From: Acanthosepion esculentum
Lineage: Eukaryota > Mollusca > Cephalopoda > Sepiida > Sepiidae
Direction: 5' to 3'
DNA: 64,000 bases
Assembly (NCBI GenBank): GCA_964036315.1
Contig: OZ038500.1
Coordinates: 55,897,372-55,961,371, forward strand
Positions 55,540 through 64,000 of this stretch are shown here, piece by piece. Each line of letters opens with the position of its first letter. The stretch's first letter is position 1. The translations under genes were made by a program, and so were the position numbers. The notes beneath the pieces were generated by a model, which saw only the letters and a program-made list of their open reading frames with translations, did no database searches and was not told the DNA's origin.

Positions 55540-55917
55540 TAGATAAAGAGATATGAACAGCCTGGGGTCTATATATATATTTAGAGATAGAAAGAGAGAG
55601 AGAGAGATAGAGAAAGTGAAAGAGAGGGAGAGATAGATATTAAAAGCCAGATAGATAGATAGATAGATAGATAGGTAGGTAGGTGGATAGATATGAATAA
55701 GCAAGAGAAAGATAAATACATAAGTAGTAACAGAGATAGATAATAATGAAATCCAACTAGATATGAACAGAATGAGATAGATAGATAGAAATAGATAGAA
55801 ATATAGATACGAACAGGAAGATAGATAGATTTATAGAAAGATTAGACAGACATATTGAGAGATAAATTGATAGATAGATATGAACAGAATGAGATAGATA
55901 GTTATATAGATAGTTAT

Positions 55918-55954
<37 letters not shown>

Positions 55955-56043
55955 TATGAACCTGCAACCAGATTGATCGATCGATAGAAAAATAGACAGA
56001 TATGAACAGACTAAAATAGACAGATAAATATGAAAAGAAACTG

Positions 56044-56100
<57 letters not shown>

Positions 56101-56102
56101 TG
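55260..56102 (+). repeat. GA, ACAG, TA and GATA compound array
   Basis: (GA)n near 55287-55320, (ACAG)n 55320-55353, (TA)n 55466-55505, (GA)n 55507-55535 and several GATA blocks to 56102. The spacer GATATGAACAG recurs (55549, 55760, 55875, 55998), the same spacer as in the GATA array at 9510-9795. Confidence 0.9.
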
Positions 56103-56446
56103 GTAGGTGGAAAATGTTTTACGGAAATATCCACTGGTGGATCGTTAAACAATCTAGCATGCCGGCCATTACGTGGATCCTAATTATAGGATTCTATTTA
56201 TAATTTATTAATGCCCCAAAATAGGACGGTAGGCATTAATGGGTCAATATCAAAATCTGACTATTAATTAAAGTCATCCCATTTTTTTCGCGCGGCAGAT
56301 TCATTGTTAGCGAAAAATTCCTCCTGACGTGAGAACGCAGCAGTTTTCATTCGTGCAAACCGACACACGTACACGTTCGCTTTCTCCGTCGCTGACTTTA
56401 GTATATATGCTAGCCTTCTCAGCCATTACTCTCAGTGTCCATTATT
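56103..56446. other. No recognisable feature
   Basis: Unique-looking sequence between a GATA array and an RTE scrap. Confidence 0.45.
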
Positions 56447-56580
56447 CACTGTATGGAACAAGGAATGCAATATTTATACTCAGAATGATATGAGACAGAG
56501 TAATGCAAATTGAAAAGGATGTAAACCGATGTTTTATAGATCATTCAAAAGTACAACACAAAAGAATTGCTTGAAATACA
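56447..56580 (+). pseudogene. RTE-like LINE RT scrap
   Basis: YGTRNAIFILRMI, then QIEKDVNRCFIDHSK, matching 48615-48690 plus 49650-49690 of the long RTE copy without the MITE insertion. This copy thus shows the uninterrupted arrangement at the MITE target. Confidence 0.7.
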
Positions 56581-56654
56581 AAGGTAACACTGACATTTTT
56601 AAAAATTTTATTTTAAAGTGAGAGTCACCTTTTACAAGACCTGGGGGTGGGGGC

Positions 56655-56695
56655 AATTGAAAGTGAAAGAGAGGGAGAGATATATATTAAAAGGC

Positions 56696-56737
<42 letters not shown>

Positions 56738-56787
56738 GTAGGTAGGTAGGTAGGTAGGTAGGTGGATAGATATGAATAAGCAAGAGG
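56655..56787 (+). repeat. Duplicated GATA/GGTA block
   Basis: GTGAAAGAGAGGGAGAGATA, then ATTAAAAGGCAGATAGATAG, then GGTAGG repeats and GGATAGATATGAATAAGCAA. Same order as 55615-55708. Confidence 0.85.
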
Positions 56788-56806
56788 GTTACGATCATTT
56801 CTTTTT

Positions 56807-57183
56807 ATGTGCCGTGCCTTTCAGGACGTAGGCGATCATGGCTCTCCACTTCCCTCTATCCCTTGCAGCTCTCAACAAGTTCCTTCTGTGTACCACCTAC
56901 CCCACACCACGTTCTGTCATCCATTGCTTAAAGCCTCTAGGTATGTCAAACGTTGTTTTTCCTTGTCTCTCTTTTCCCCTAATCGACCTGTGGGTATCAG
57001 ATTCTGCAGGCCCTCCTTCCTCCTTATGTATCCGAGAAACGTCAGCTGCCTCTTCCTGATGTTAAGTATAAGCCTCTTCCTTGTTTGCATCCTCTCTAAG
57101 ACCTCATCGTTGCTCACACGCTCGGTCCGTGATATCCTTAGCATCCTTCTGTAGAACCACATCTCCGTCGCCTCGAGCATAAG
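56807..57183 (-). pseudogene. RTE-like LINE C-terminal fragment
   Basis: The minus-strand frame 57180-56917 reads MLEATEMWFYRRMLRISRTE, then RVSNDEVLERMQTRKRL and KRQLTFLGYIRRKEGLQN. It then continues to the RTE end at 56807. Best preserved RTE C-terminus in the right half of the window. Confidence 0.85.
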
Positions 57184-57189
57184 AGATCA

Positions 57190-57589
57190 TTTGTGCGCAT
57201 ATGAGTGGAAGATAACGATTAACCCTAGTCGTGAACAGGTAAAGATTGAAGTGATCGGAGAGACATCCTGTTGGGAGTTGATTCCACAGGGCAGAGTTTC
57301 CCGCGAAGAGGCTGCTCGAGTGAAACTCAATTCTCACCGATAGAATAGTGTGGGAATGTGGGTGGTTTGCAACTATATAAGCGGCATAGCGTGTTCCTGT
57401 CATGAAGGTTTGCCGTGGCGGGACCAGAGAATGTGGTTCGTCCGAGCTCTTTCTATGGAAGTAGTGGTAGAGCAGCGAGAGGTTTGCCACATCCCGCCTG
57501 TGAAGGAGGAGTTGAAAGTTGGAGAATAACTCGTCAGCCAAAAGGGACTCGGAGACGCTTATATAGGAAGGAAGTGTCGCTACCGACAC
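57190..57589 (-). pseudogene. LINE-G C-terminal fragment
   Basis: Minus-strand frame with LLHRRDVANLSLLYHYFH, FHSSSLFAGNSALWNQLPT and FNLYLFTTRVNRYL, the C-terminal pattern of jockey/CR1-like elements but distinct from LINE-A. The 161-codon open frame (57589-57104) runs on into the RTE piece, so it is a chimera of two elements and not a real protein. Confidence 0.75.
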
Positions 57590-58170
57590 TTGAGTTTGAA
57601 CATAGATCGCCAGTGAGCAAACACAGGCGATCCCATTATTGAATTAAGTAGACCACGTGGCCATAGAGGATCGTTAATTATACTCTATCCTCTATTACAA
57701 TTCAAATCGCTATTTCTATTCTATCCTCTATTACAATACGAACCGCTATTCTCTACTCTACTCACTATACTATTTCTCTATTCAGATCACTATACGGGTT
57801 ACTTGTCGGGCGAGTATTATCGAGCAAGTACTATTAGTGCGAGTGCTATTCGAAGGCGTCTGACACCAGTATTGTTCAACGGCGCACTATAGTTGTATCG
57901 GCGATTACAAAGTATTTCCCACAACAAGCATTACAAAAGTGACAACGAGTATTCGTTGGCATTACACTAGTGACAACGAGTATTCGTTGGCATTACACTA
58001 GTGGCAACGTGTGTTCGTTGACATCCGAAAAAAACTCTATCAACTCCTGCTCAAATATGACAACAGTACTCCGTTTTCGGCCTGATCTGCCTCTTGTAAA
58101 GGTAGAGTCAGACTAGAATAATAAATGTAGAAAGTAGCTCATCCCAGGACGCGTCGTTTCACTGGAGTTT
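57590..58170. repeat. Unassigned region with a 31-bp minisatellite
   Basis: Units starting at 57938, 57969 and 58000 (AGTGACAACGAGTATTCGTT plus GGCATTACACT). Also three TCTATCCTCTATTACAAT-like units at 57681-57760. No coding. An LTR of an unknown element is possible but I see no ends. Confidence 0.6.
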
Positions 58171-58174
58171 TTCA

Positions 58175-58545
58175 ACCTTTACAGTGTGGAGATCTTGAGA
58201 GAATTAGAATTACGACTCGAATTCATTATTGGCAGCCACAATCTCTGCATATAATATTCAGATATCAGCAAACGGACAAAGAAATCTGCAGGAGCTCCCG
58301 CAGAAGGTTGCAAAAGATGTTGAGTAGAAAACATTAACCATCCATTATAAGAATTTATGGTTGTCGGCAAAAGGAACAGCCCTAGATGCGGACTACGAAT
58401 TGCAGACAACAATATCGTCCATGTATAAATCTAAGCCAATTATTAAGAAACAAGAAAATTATGTGAAAAACAATGAATATAGTGCTGAACTCTTATTCAA
58501 TACCGCTCTTCCTATATAGCCGTGAATGCTGTACAATCTCATTAG
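58175..58545 (+). pseudogene. RTE-like LINE RT thumb fragment
   Basis: ILRELELRLEFIIGSHNLC, then VVGKRNSPRCGLRI, then a SYIAVNAVQS stretch. The YADD motif is replaced by unreadable codons. Confidence 0.7.
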
Positions 58546-58559
58546 GGAATAAGATTTGC

Positions 58560-58965
58560 CATAGTGGAAACTTTGTCACAACAGTTACCATGAAATATTT
58601 ATAAAAAAGACACAGGGAAGCTACCTAGCAGCGGTGGGGGAAGTGACTGAAGCTGAGATGCATCTTCAAGACCAATAACACTGAAGATCCCTCTTTGAAT
58701 TTTGCCGAGAATCTTTAGGTACATAGCAGCATCCCCAGATCAGATGTGGCATATTCAATGCATGGACGAATGGTTGACATATACATATGTAAAATACATT
58801 CTGGCGAGAAGAAAAACCGTCTAGTACAACATAATCAACCCATATTCCTTACAGCAGATGCAGCAATTGATTCGATATAATCGTTCCTTTTAGTGTCTGT
58901 GGAAATCATGACCAAGAAGGCGCAATGTGTCACTCTCCTGGAGATTAGCATCAGTCACGCAAAAA
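58560..58965 (-). pseudogene. LINE-A fragment (RT C-terminal side)
   Basis: Minus-strand codons VTDANLQESDTLRLLGHDF, then LKILGKIQRGIFSVIGLED. Same region as 24600-24960. Confidence 0.7.
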
Positions 58966-59019
58966 AAAGTTCTCTAGGACGATTAAAAGAAAACAGTTTG
59001 GAATCATCTTGATTCCTAA

Positions 59020-59690
59020 ATAAGGATCCTATGTATTCTTTTAATCATTTTACTTCCAAGCAAGGCGGGAAAGCCAGCGGTACGTATGACGTTAGTTACA
59101 GTGAAGATGAGAGATAAAAAATTGGGCAAGGGGAATCGAGGAAAACAGGTTTCAAGAAGATAGAAGATGGCGATTGACGTTGCATTTAAAATTCTGAAGA
59201 CTCTAGTTATCAGGGAAGCAAGGAAACGGAAAAAAAGGTCCACAAGCGGGAAGTGCGAGAAAAGAAAGTATAAGTGACGGTTACATTTAACCAATTTAAC
59301 AGTAAAAGGGTGGGACCTTGATGCCATTCTAATAGCACAATTAAACACAAATAGACCGGGCACCAGGAAGAAAAAATCTCGTCATAGCAGTAGCCATGAA
59401 ATTATTTGTAGAAAGCACAGAAGGAAAGCCCCTCACGTTGGTGAGAGAGGGACTGAAGTCGAGATACCAAGTCGGGATCATTTGCATTGCAGATCCTTCT
59501 TTGGATTTTATCAAGAACATCGAAATGAGTTACAGGAGCACCAGACCAGATATAGCAACAGTATTCAATGCACGGGCGAATGATAGATTTGTAAATGTGC
59601 AAGATGGACTTTGACGAGTAAAATCTTCTGGCACGACTCAGTGACCGAACTTTATTTACATTAGATGCAGCTATTGATTCCATGTGAGTC
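59020..59690 (-). pseudogene. LINE-A fragment (RT C-terminus to tail)
   Basis: The minus-strand frame 59683-59402 has MESIAASNVNKVRSLSRARR, RPCIEYCCYIWSGAP and DKIQRRICNANDPDL. A second frame 59363-59016 has FNCAIRMASRSHPFTVKLVK and ends in the LINE-A tail. Same orientation as its neighbour at 58560-58965. Confidence 0.82.
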
Positions 59691-59832
59691 AGTTATGTGC
59701 CATGATACACGCTTTGGCGATCGTGTATCTTTCGATACATGACTAACGAGGCAGATTTATCCCGCGGTAGGTTGCCATTTCTGTCTGTGGTAGACCAGTT
59801 GCCATCCAAACCAGGTCTGCTCTGCTATTTTA

Positions 59833-59937
59833 TGGTGCATTGTGGGTAGTTTGTGATATTAAAAGAAAACGAACATAAAATTAGCAAAGAAAGTTCAATT
59901 ACTTAAACCGCTAAAATAGACTACCCACAATGCACCA
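59833..59937. repeat. Inverted repeat
   Basis: TGGTGCATTGTGGGTAGT at 59833-59850 and its exact reverse complement at 59920-59937, 69 bp apart. A small hairpin or MITE remnant. The loop sequence AAAGTTCAATTACTTAAA recurs near 60986. Confidence 0.8.
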
Positions 59938-59979
59938 CTGACACGTATATATAAATAGCCGAGAAAAATAACAGCACTC

Positions 59980-60230
59980 GTGACGATTGCATCTAGCATG
60001 AAACAAACTGTCACCTCTAAGTGTTGACTTCTATGTTCAGAAACAGAAGTCCTGTGTATATCGTCTCTTCATCTAACTTAAATCTAATATAAATATGTCT
60101 CCATTAACCATGTCCTGAAGAAGGTCTATTTGACCGAAACGTCTGACGTTGACAGAATAACAAAAACAAAATAAAAAAACAGTAAACTCACATATTCGGA
60201 TTTTGCTTTGTCTTTTCCACATTTTCATCA
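59980..60230 (+). mobile_element. Penelope-like segment with a hammerhead-like fold
   Basis: TCTAGCATGAAACAAACTGT and CTCTAAGTGTTGACTTCTAT match an arm of the palindrome at 11723-11853. A hammerhead-like motif follows at 60111-60154 and an A-rich end near 60165-60183. Assignment to a Penelope-like element is inference, from the known association of hammerheads with that group. Confidence 0.5.
60111..60154 (+). ncRNA. Candidate hammerhead ribozyme, three stems
   Basis: TGTC (60111-60114) can pair with GACA (60151-60154) as stem I. CTGAAGA (60115-60121) fits the CUGANGA core. GGTC (60123-60126) and GACC (60132-60135) form stem II. GAAA (60136-60139) follows, CGT/ACG (60140-60142, 60146-60148) form a short stem III, and TT (60149-60150) sits at the cleavage position. 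The one misfit is an extra A at 60122 between core and stem II. Order and polarity match retroelement hammerheads. Confidence 0.5.
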
Positions 60231-60260
60231 TACCGTCGCAACTACATCCACACATTTGCT

Positions 60261-60265
<5 letters not shown>

Positions 60266-60332
<67 letters not shown>
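60266..60332. repeat. (TA)n microsatellite
   Basis: About 65 bp of TA repeat. Confidence 0.95.
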
Positions 60333-60336
<4 letters not shown>

Positions 60337-61259
60337 AAGAGTTTTTGAGATATAATGTAGAGAGAGAGAGAGAGGGGAGGAGATAGAGAGAATATACTTT
60401 GAAGACTGAACAATGACGCTATGAATTCATATGAATAATAAATTCTCTTTAAATATGCTGCAATTTAAGTCGGATTTTCTTGGATGAGGAGTTATCATTA
60501 AGTTCATTACTTATATGAGGACTACTGACCTCAACATTGTTGCAATTATCACAACATTTCGGCCGTTGGACCTTCTGGCCTTTATCAGGTGCTCAGCGAA
60601 ACCTTCAGGGGATTTCAAATGCTCCCGTTCCGCTGTTTATGTTGAGGGGTATCTCGTATTGTTCTCTTTAGTATTGCTCAGTAAACTACTTGCCTTGTTT
60701 TCACGGAGTCTAAGTCTAGACTACCCGGCTGAGGAATTCAACTCGCAATTAGTCCCAATGTAAATAATGTTCAATGATGTTCTTTAAAAAAGCTCGCACA
60801 GTGCCCGTATGTGTGTCCTGCTGTTATCGAAAGTTGGGTGTCTATTTCGAGTCGAATGTGTTGGTTTTTTCTGGATGACTTACGAAAATGGTACGTTATA
60901 GTGCATATCAAGAAAAGAAAAAAACTATAAGAATTGACATCTTTATTATCAACTGATATATTCAAAGAAAACGAATAGAAAATTAGAAAAGAAAGTTCAA
61001 TTACTTAAATGTTTGAATCTTTAAAATTGAATCAAAACTTTTAGATGAAAAAAAAACTTTTAACATTCTTATTTCTTTGTTCAATTGAAACGTTAGAAGC
61101 TCGGAAAGTGTTCAAACATTTCTTGGATACAAATCGATGTCATGTCAAAACCAATCGATTCAAATAAATAAACAAAAAAATAGGTGTCTTTTATTTGTAT
61201 TCATTCAGTCGATTTCCTTTTCGATTCAAAACAATTTTATGAGGGTAATTTAATAACTA
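60333..61259. other. No gene seen; (GA)n and a weak stem-GAAA motif
   Basis: (GA)n at 60360-60374. On the minus strand CTGATAA near 60592 and GAAA near 60556 enclose a GGCC-containing hairpin, similar to SINE-2 middles. The rest is unassigned. Confidence 0.4.
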
Positions 61260-61369
61260 TTTTTTAAATAGTTTCACCCCCGAAGCAAGGCGACAACGCC
61301 ACTAAGACACAATGGGTTTATAGTGAGATGACTTTAGTGAGAAGAAGTGGAGAAAAGAAGTTGAACAGA

Positions 61370-61575
61370 ACTCCTTCTTGAACTCTTTACCTCCAGGCAG
61401 AGAGGAACCCTGATGAGGCTATGCCGAAGGGCAGAGTTTCGTCTAAGGAGCTAGACAGCCACCTTATATGTGGGGTCTACGGGGAATTTTTGCCCGAAGG
61501 TACGCGCCCGGAAAGCCTCACGTTTAAAAATCGGCCTTGTACCAAATCCCGCTTTGTGGGGAGGCTTCGAGTAAA
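61370..61575 (+). mobile_element. SINE-3 copy nested in LINE-A
   Basis: Related to 38764-39038: AACTCTTTACCTCCAGGCAG, GAGGAACCCTGATGAGGC, GAAGGGCAGAGTTTCGTCT, then GGCCTTGTACCAAATCC near the right end and GTAAATAC at the very end (GTAAATATT in the other copy). I could not identify a target duplication. Confidence 0.75.
61383..61436 (+). ncRNA. Hammerhead-like core in SINE-3
   Basis: An exact CTGATGA core (61410-61416) is followed without gap by stem II GGC/GCC (61417-61419, 61423-61425; loop TAT) and GAA (61426-61428). GGGCAGAG (61429-61436) should pair upstream as stem III. Here the partner has decayed (CTCTTTACCTC). In the other copy it is intact (CTCTGCCT at 38834-38841), but that copy has lost the core (CGGACGA at 38859-38865). 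Stem I is weak in both. Confidence 0.4.
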
Positions 61576-62049
61576 TACCGAAGTGGGCAAAAGGAGAATA
61601 AAAGAACAGTGTTCAAGAAGGCAGAAGAGGGCGATGGCGTTGCATTTAATTTTTTTAAAGATTTAGGTAAGAGAGAAGATATAAATCGGAAGAGAGTTCC
61701 ACAGACGAGGAGTGCGAGAAAAAAGGAATTAAAATAGAACATACGGTAGAAAACATAAATTTGGACAGACGAGGCACTAAGCAGAACAGTTCATCAGAAC
61801 AGTTGTCATGAAAATATTTGTAGAAAAGACAGAGGGAAGCAATGTTACATCGGTCGGAAAGTGACTGAAGTTGAGATGCCAGGTAAATATTTATTATATT
61901 GCAGATCTTTGTTTGATCAATAAATATTGCAATGTTATGCTACTTTCTCGAGTAAGAAAGGTCTGCCTACTGGCTTGAATTCTTCTTATATATGTCGTGA
62001 AGCTTCATGAAATGGGCGATCATCGCTCTCCATATCTTCATGTCCTTCT

Positions 62050-62603
62050 TAGTTGCCTTGAATGGAATACTGCTGCCATATATGGTCTGGTGCCCTCCCT
62101 GTTCGCCTTAAAGTCCTCGACCAGATCCAGAGAAGGATATGCAATGTGGTTGGTCCTGATCTGGCATTTCGTCTACAGTCGCTCTCTCACAGACGCGCCG
62201 TCTCTTCCCTCTGACTTTTCTACAAATACTTTCATGGTAACTACTCCGACGAGTTACTTTCGCTAGTTCTCAGATTGTGTGAATTTAAGCGTGCTACTTG
62301 GCTGGCATCTCGGTCCCACCCTTTCACTGTCGAAACGGTTAAATGTGGCCGTCTCTTCTACTCCAATAGCTTCATGTTTCGCACTTCTCGTCTGTCGAAC
62401 TCCCTTCCTCTTACTTGCTTCCCTGATAGCTATAATCTCCAACTATTCAAATGTAATGTCAGTTGACATCTACAGATGCCCTGACCTATTCCTTGTCCTT
62501 ATCTTTATCGTTTCCTCCATCACACCTCTTTACTCTCGCTCCCACTCTGTAACTCCTTGCGTGCTAGTGGCATTCCGCCTTGCTTGGAGTGAAAAAAATT
62601 AAC
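62050..62603 (+). pseudogene. LINE-A RT C-terminus and tail
   Basis: MEYCCHIWSGA-like codons near 62065, DQIQRRICNVVGPDLAFRLQ, then the 62275-62466 frame with SRSHPFTVETVKCGRLFYSN and FRTSRLSNSLPLTCFPD, then the tail ending near 62600 with GCCTTGCTTGGAGTGAAAAA. Opposite orientation to the copy at 61262-61900. Confidence 0.85.
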
Positions 62604-62607
62604 TATC

Positions 62608-62765
62608 TGTTCCACGGGAACCGCTACTCTGTGGAATACCGTCCCCACTATAGGATGCTTGCCCTATCATTAAAATCATAAATTCTTCAAGAATAGGGTC
62701 CATCGTTATCTATCCGACATGTCTTCAGAATCTCCTCTTGATTCAACTTCAGTTATTAACTAATG
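62608..62765 (+). pseudogene. Short C-terminal scrap of another LINE
   Basis: ATLWNTVP, then a frame change and NRVHRYLSDMSSESPLDSTS, the usual end pattern of jockey/CR1-like proteins, not LINE-A. It stops at 62761. Confidence 0.55.
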
Positions 62766-62940
62766 ATATTGTGTGGATCTTTGGTCTTGGATTTAGCATT
62801 AAAAATAATATTTGTTCCCCTGTATTATTCCTTCCAAACCAATGTTCAAACGTCTGTTTACACAAACTGCTGTCATTTAACTGATAAATAGAAACTTTTC
62901 TGCCTGCCTTCAGCATGAATGATGTTAAACTGCAGGAGAG

Positions 62941-63205
62941 CAACACACTACACGCTATTTACATCATTCGGACTATTGTCCTCATCATGGTCGCCATATT
63001 TATGACAACGTTTCGGCCGTTGTATGCTTCGGCTTTCTTCAATGGGGTAGACTGTTCTAGTTCCACGTGCCATGTCTAATAGATGTCAGTTATCAGTTAT
63101 CTCCTGTTAATTCCCCTCTCTAAGTTCTCCACCAAATATTGAACTCACAATCTTTGGGTCCTGTCACTGGATCTAACTAACGCCTTTATCCACTGTGCCA
63201 TGTGT
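62941..63205 (-). repeat. SINE-2 copy
   Basis: Best preserved SINE-2. The minus strand has GGCACAGTGGATAAAGGCGT (A-box-like), GATTGTGAGTTCAATATTTG (B-box-like), GAACTAGAACAGTCTACCCC, and ACAACGGCCGAAACGTTGT near the end. Followed by GAATGATGTAAATAGCG. Confidence 0.78.
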
Positions 63206-63516
63206 CCTTGGGGACATCCATGTATGAATTTCTGGATATTATAAATCTAATGTCTTTAGCGACCATTTTTTACCAGTTCTCCTACTGCAATTTTTGCTGT
63301 TATCATACATGTTTTTACCAGAGCTCATATTGCAATTTTCTCTGGCACTCCTTATTACTGGTTCCCATATTCATTTTTATGCTTATTCGCCTCAGGATAT
63401 TTTTGTGGCCTAGTATATGTGCTGATTCCTTCAGTTTACGAATTTTCCAATGGTGCTCTTTGCCTATGATCTCAACTTGATCCCACAGAGGGCGGTGATC
63501 TCCATAATACATCATC
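63206..63516. other. No gene seen; flank shared with another SINE-2 locus
   Basis: TTTCTGGATATTATAAATCT resembles TTTCTGGGTATTTTGAACCT at 17939, and CTCAGAAATATAGACAG occurs both at 63512 and 18051. The sequence around SINE-2 is thus part of a longer repeat. Confidence 0.5.
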
Positions 63517-64000
63517 TCAGAAATATAGACAGACACTACGACTTCTTGGCCTCACGTTATCCACTGACATGAAGTTGAGCGACGATATCGGATCAATTGC
63601 TTCGTCTACGGCAAGGGAATTTTGGACATTGTGTCGTGGCAGAAAAATTTCATTCGTCCGTGCATTGAATACTGTTGCCATATCTGGTCTGTTGCTCCTG
63701 CTGTACATCTTGAGATTCTAAACAAAATCCAAATGAAGGATCTGCAATGTAATCGATCCTGACTTGGCATCTCGACTTCGGTCACTTTCTCACCGACATG
63801 ACGTGGATTACCTCTGTCTTTTATACAAATATTTTCATGGTAATTGCTCTGACAAGCTTTTATTCCTGGTGCCCCGACTTAAGCGAGCTACTAGATTGGC
63901 ATCTAGGTCCCACACTTTTATGTTGAAATAGATAAATGCCATCGCTACATCTACTCCAATAGTTTCTTTTCTCGCAATTCGCGCCTGTGGAACTCTATTC
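63517..64000 (+). pseudogene. LINE-A RT C-terminal region, cut by the window end
   Basis: LRLLGLTLSTDMKL, then SIASSTARE, then a damaged EYCCHIWS region near 63665-63700 and codons like those at 24850-25135 up to the last base (GCCTGTGGAACTC). Confidence 0.8.

Larger units (their letters stand above)
61262..61900 (-). mobile_element. LINE-A 3-prime region split by SINE-3
   Basis: The LINE-A tail starts at 61262-61300 (GAAGCAAGGCGACAACGCCA on the plus strand). LINE-A coding remains, on the minus strand, at 61580-61900. SINE-3 sequence lies between. Confidence 0.72.

Noticed and set aside
57104..57589. 161-codon open frame as a possible single protein
   Set aside because: The first two thirds are a LINE-G C-terminus and the rest is an RTE piece. 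The frame crosses a junction of two elements by chance.

Overview
This window looks like repeat-dense intergenic DNA from an animal, most likely a cephalopod mollusc and probably an octopod. That identification is inference. It rests on the AT-rich composition, the very many long (TA)n and GATA/TATC arrays, the tRNA-derived SINEs, and the mix of RTE-like and jockey/CR1-like LINEs, Penelope-like elements, Ty3/gypsy and Tc1/mariner relics. I see no intact host gene. Every protein-like stretch I recognise belongs to a mobile element, and nearly all are broken.

Layout. 1-4.5 kb: GA-rich and TATC microsatellites, a LINE-A tail, an RTE tail and a Penelope fragment. 4.7-7.1 kb: a tRNA-derived SINE unit amplified into a 138-bp satellite. 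8-16.2 kb: (TA)n tracts repeatedly joined to the same Penelope-like fragment, a GATA minisatellite, a Penelope GIY-YIG endonuclease ORF, a large palindrome and an inverted repeat pair. 16.5-19.8 kb: a 5S-rRNA-like relic, SINEs and RTE debris. 19.8-27.3 kb: a full-length but dead Ty3/gypsy element with matching LTRs and target duplication, inserted in a LINE-C tail and itself split by a LINE-A copy. 28-43 kb: LINE tails, two solo LTRs, a 430-bp GAA tract, SINEs (one with a 14-bp target duplication) and RTE fragments. 43.8-51.7 kb: a Tc1 relic, then one LINE-A copy split by two RTE insertions. The larger RTE is itself split by a pair of MITEs and a solo LTR. 51.7-64 kb: more microsatellites, LINE tails, SINEs and a hammerhead-like Penelope segment.

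How the parts relate. LINE-A and RTE supply most of the coding debris. Nesting gives a relative age order (LINE-A, then RTE, then MITEs and solo LTR; LINE-C, then gypsy, then another LINE-A copy). Short motifs of the type CTGANGA - stem - GAA recur in Penelope-like and SINE segments. I flag them as possible hammerhead ribozyme descendants. Element names such as LINE-A, RTE, SINE-1 to SINE-4 and repeats D, P and Q are my own local labels. Family placement is by motif recognition, not by a database search.
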